Source: Hydrotalea sandarakina (GTDB lineage Bacteria; Bacteroidota; Bacteroidia; Chitinophagales; Chitinophagaceae). From it: a stretch of 64,000 nt of DNA. The notes beneath the pieces are model-generated. The model made no database searches and had not been told where the DNA came from. It was given only the letters and a program-made list of their open reading frames with translations. This document shows, one piece after another, positions 63,828 to 64,000 of the stretch. Position 1 is the first letter of the stretch. Each line of letters opens with the position of its first letter. The stretch covers positions 164,570-228,569 of the forward strand of contig NZ_QKZV01000006.1 in NCBI RefSeq assembly GCF_003254115.1. The letters are read 5' to 3'. A program made the translations under genes and the position numbers.

Positions 63828-64000
63828 GGTATGTTTCCTCAGCAACTCCAACTTTTAATAGTTCCTTTTTTACATAATAGTTCTTCCATTTCCTTTCAAC
63901 CGGTTCATTATGATTATGTAATTCTATAGGTGTTTTGTAACTAATACTACCATGTGGACGTAAATGATTATACACACTTATTGCTTTAGCTACACCCTGT
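63823..64000 (-). mobile_element. IS3-family transposase, C-terminal end (continues beyond the window)
   Basis: The minus-strand frame from the window edge to TGA at 63823 encodes the conserved C-terminus of the IS3/IS150 integrase core: AISVYNHLRPHGSISYKTP, followed by IELHNHNEPVERKWKNYYV. The catalytic DDE residues lie upstream outside the window. The IS end must lie between 63823 and the regulator gene. Confidence 0.85.

Overview
The window is AT-rich bacterial chromosome from a member of the Bacteroidota, most likely a Chitinophagales/Chitinophagaceae-type organism. Supporting signs are the TAnnTTTG-type promoter motifs, the many short SPII lipoproteins and 'GIN'/PASTA/acyl-CoA reductase families typical of that phylum, a TPP-riboswitch-controlled TonB-dependent receptor, the ~409-residue IspH type, and weak use of Shine-Dalgarno sequences. 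The assignment is an inference from gene content.

Region 1 (1-38.7 kb) is ordinary core genome on both strands: an ABC-2 permease start, folK, a deoxynucleoside kinase, an MFS exporter, a sterol-desaturase-family enzyme, glycine decarboxylase gcvP, acyl-ACP desaturase, M20 peptidase, an S1-domain CvfB-like protein, a zinc alcohol dehydrogenase, an aldo/keto reductase, a RCK potassium channel, FKBP, an ABC-F ATPase, a polytopic GT-C-like protein, a GAF-type Met-sulfoxide reductase, a GH28 polygalacturonase, ispH, the GTPases der and era, an initiator tRNA-fMet, a TPP riboswitch with its TonB receptor, rhodanese, PASTA protein, ddl, ferredoxin, acyl-CoA reductase and an HtrA/DegP protease. Convergent gene pairs are separated by clear hairpin terminators.

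Region 2 (38.7-49.2 kb, every gene on the minus strand) holds two lipoproteins, then a four-gene cluster (UbiA prenyltransferase, DprE1-like FAD oxidase, DprE2-like SDR, HAD phosphatase). Together these could make polyprenyl-phosphoryl-D-arabinofuranose, a pathway best known from mycobacteria. It is followed by a Type III restriction-modification operon (mod, an unusual small third gene with a Mrr-like motif, res).

Region 3 (49.2-64 kb) is an accessory zone. All genes lie on the minus strand, mostly as single-gene units. Several are separated by 130-200 bp imperfect palindromes that begin 1-10 bp after a stop codon and carry CTGCTAAC / GTTAGCAG-like ends. This is the architecture of an integron-type gene-cassette array without an integrase in view. 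Cargo: Pr6Pr membrane protein, an Ntn amidase, a DUF3268 zinc protein, small secreted proteins, an M23 peptidase, a GNAT acetyltransferase, a DUF5655/PD-(D/E)XK protein, and a VOC protein with a YafY-like regulator. Decayed genes (in-frame stop, frameshifts, truncated frames) are interspersed. The end of an IS3-family transposase closes the window.
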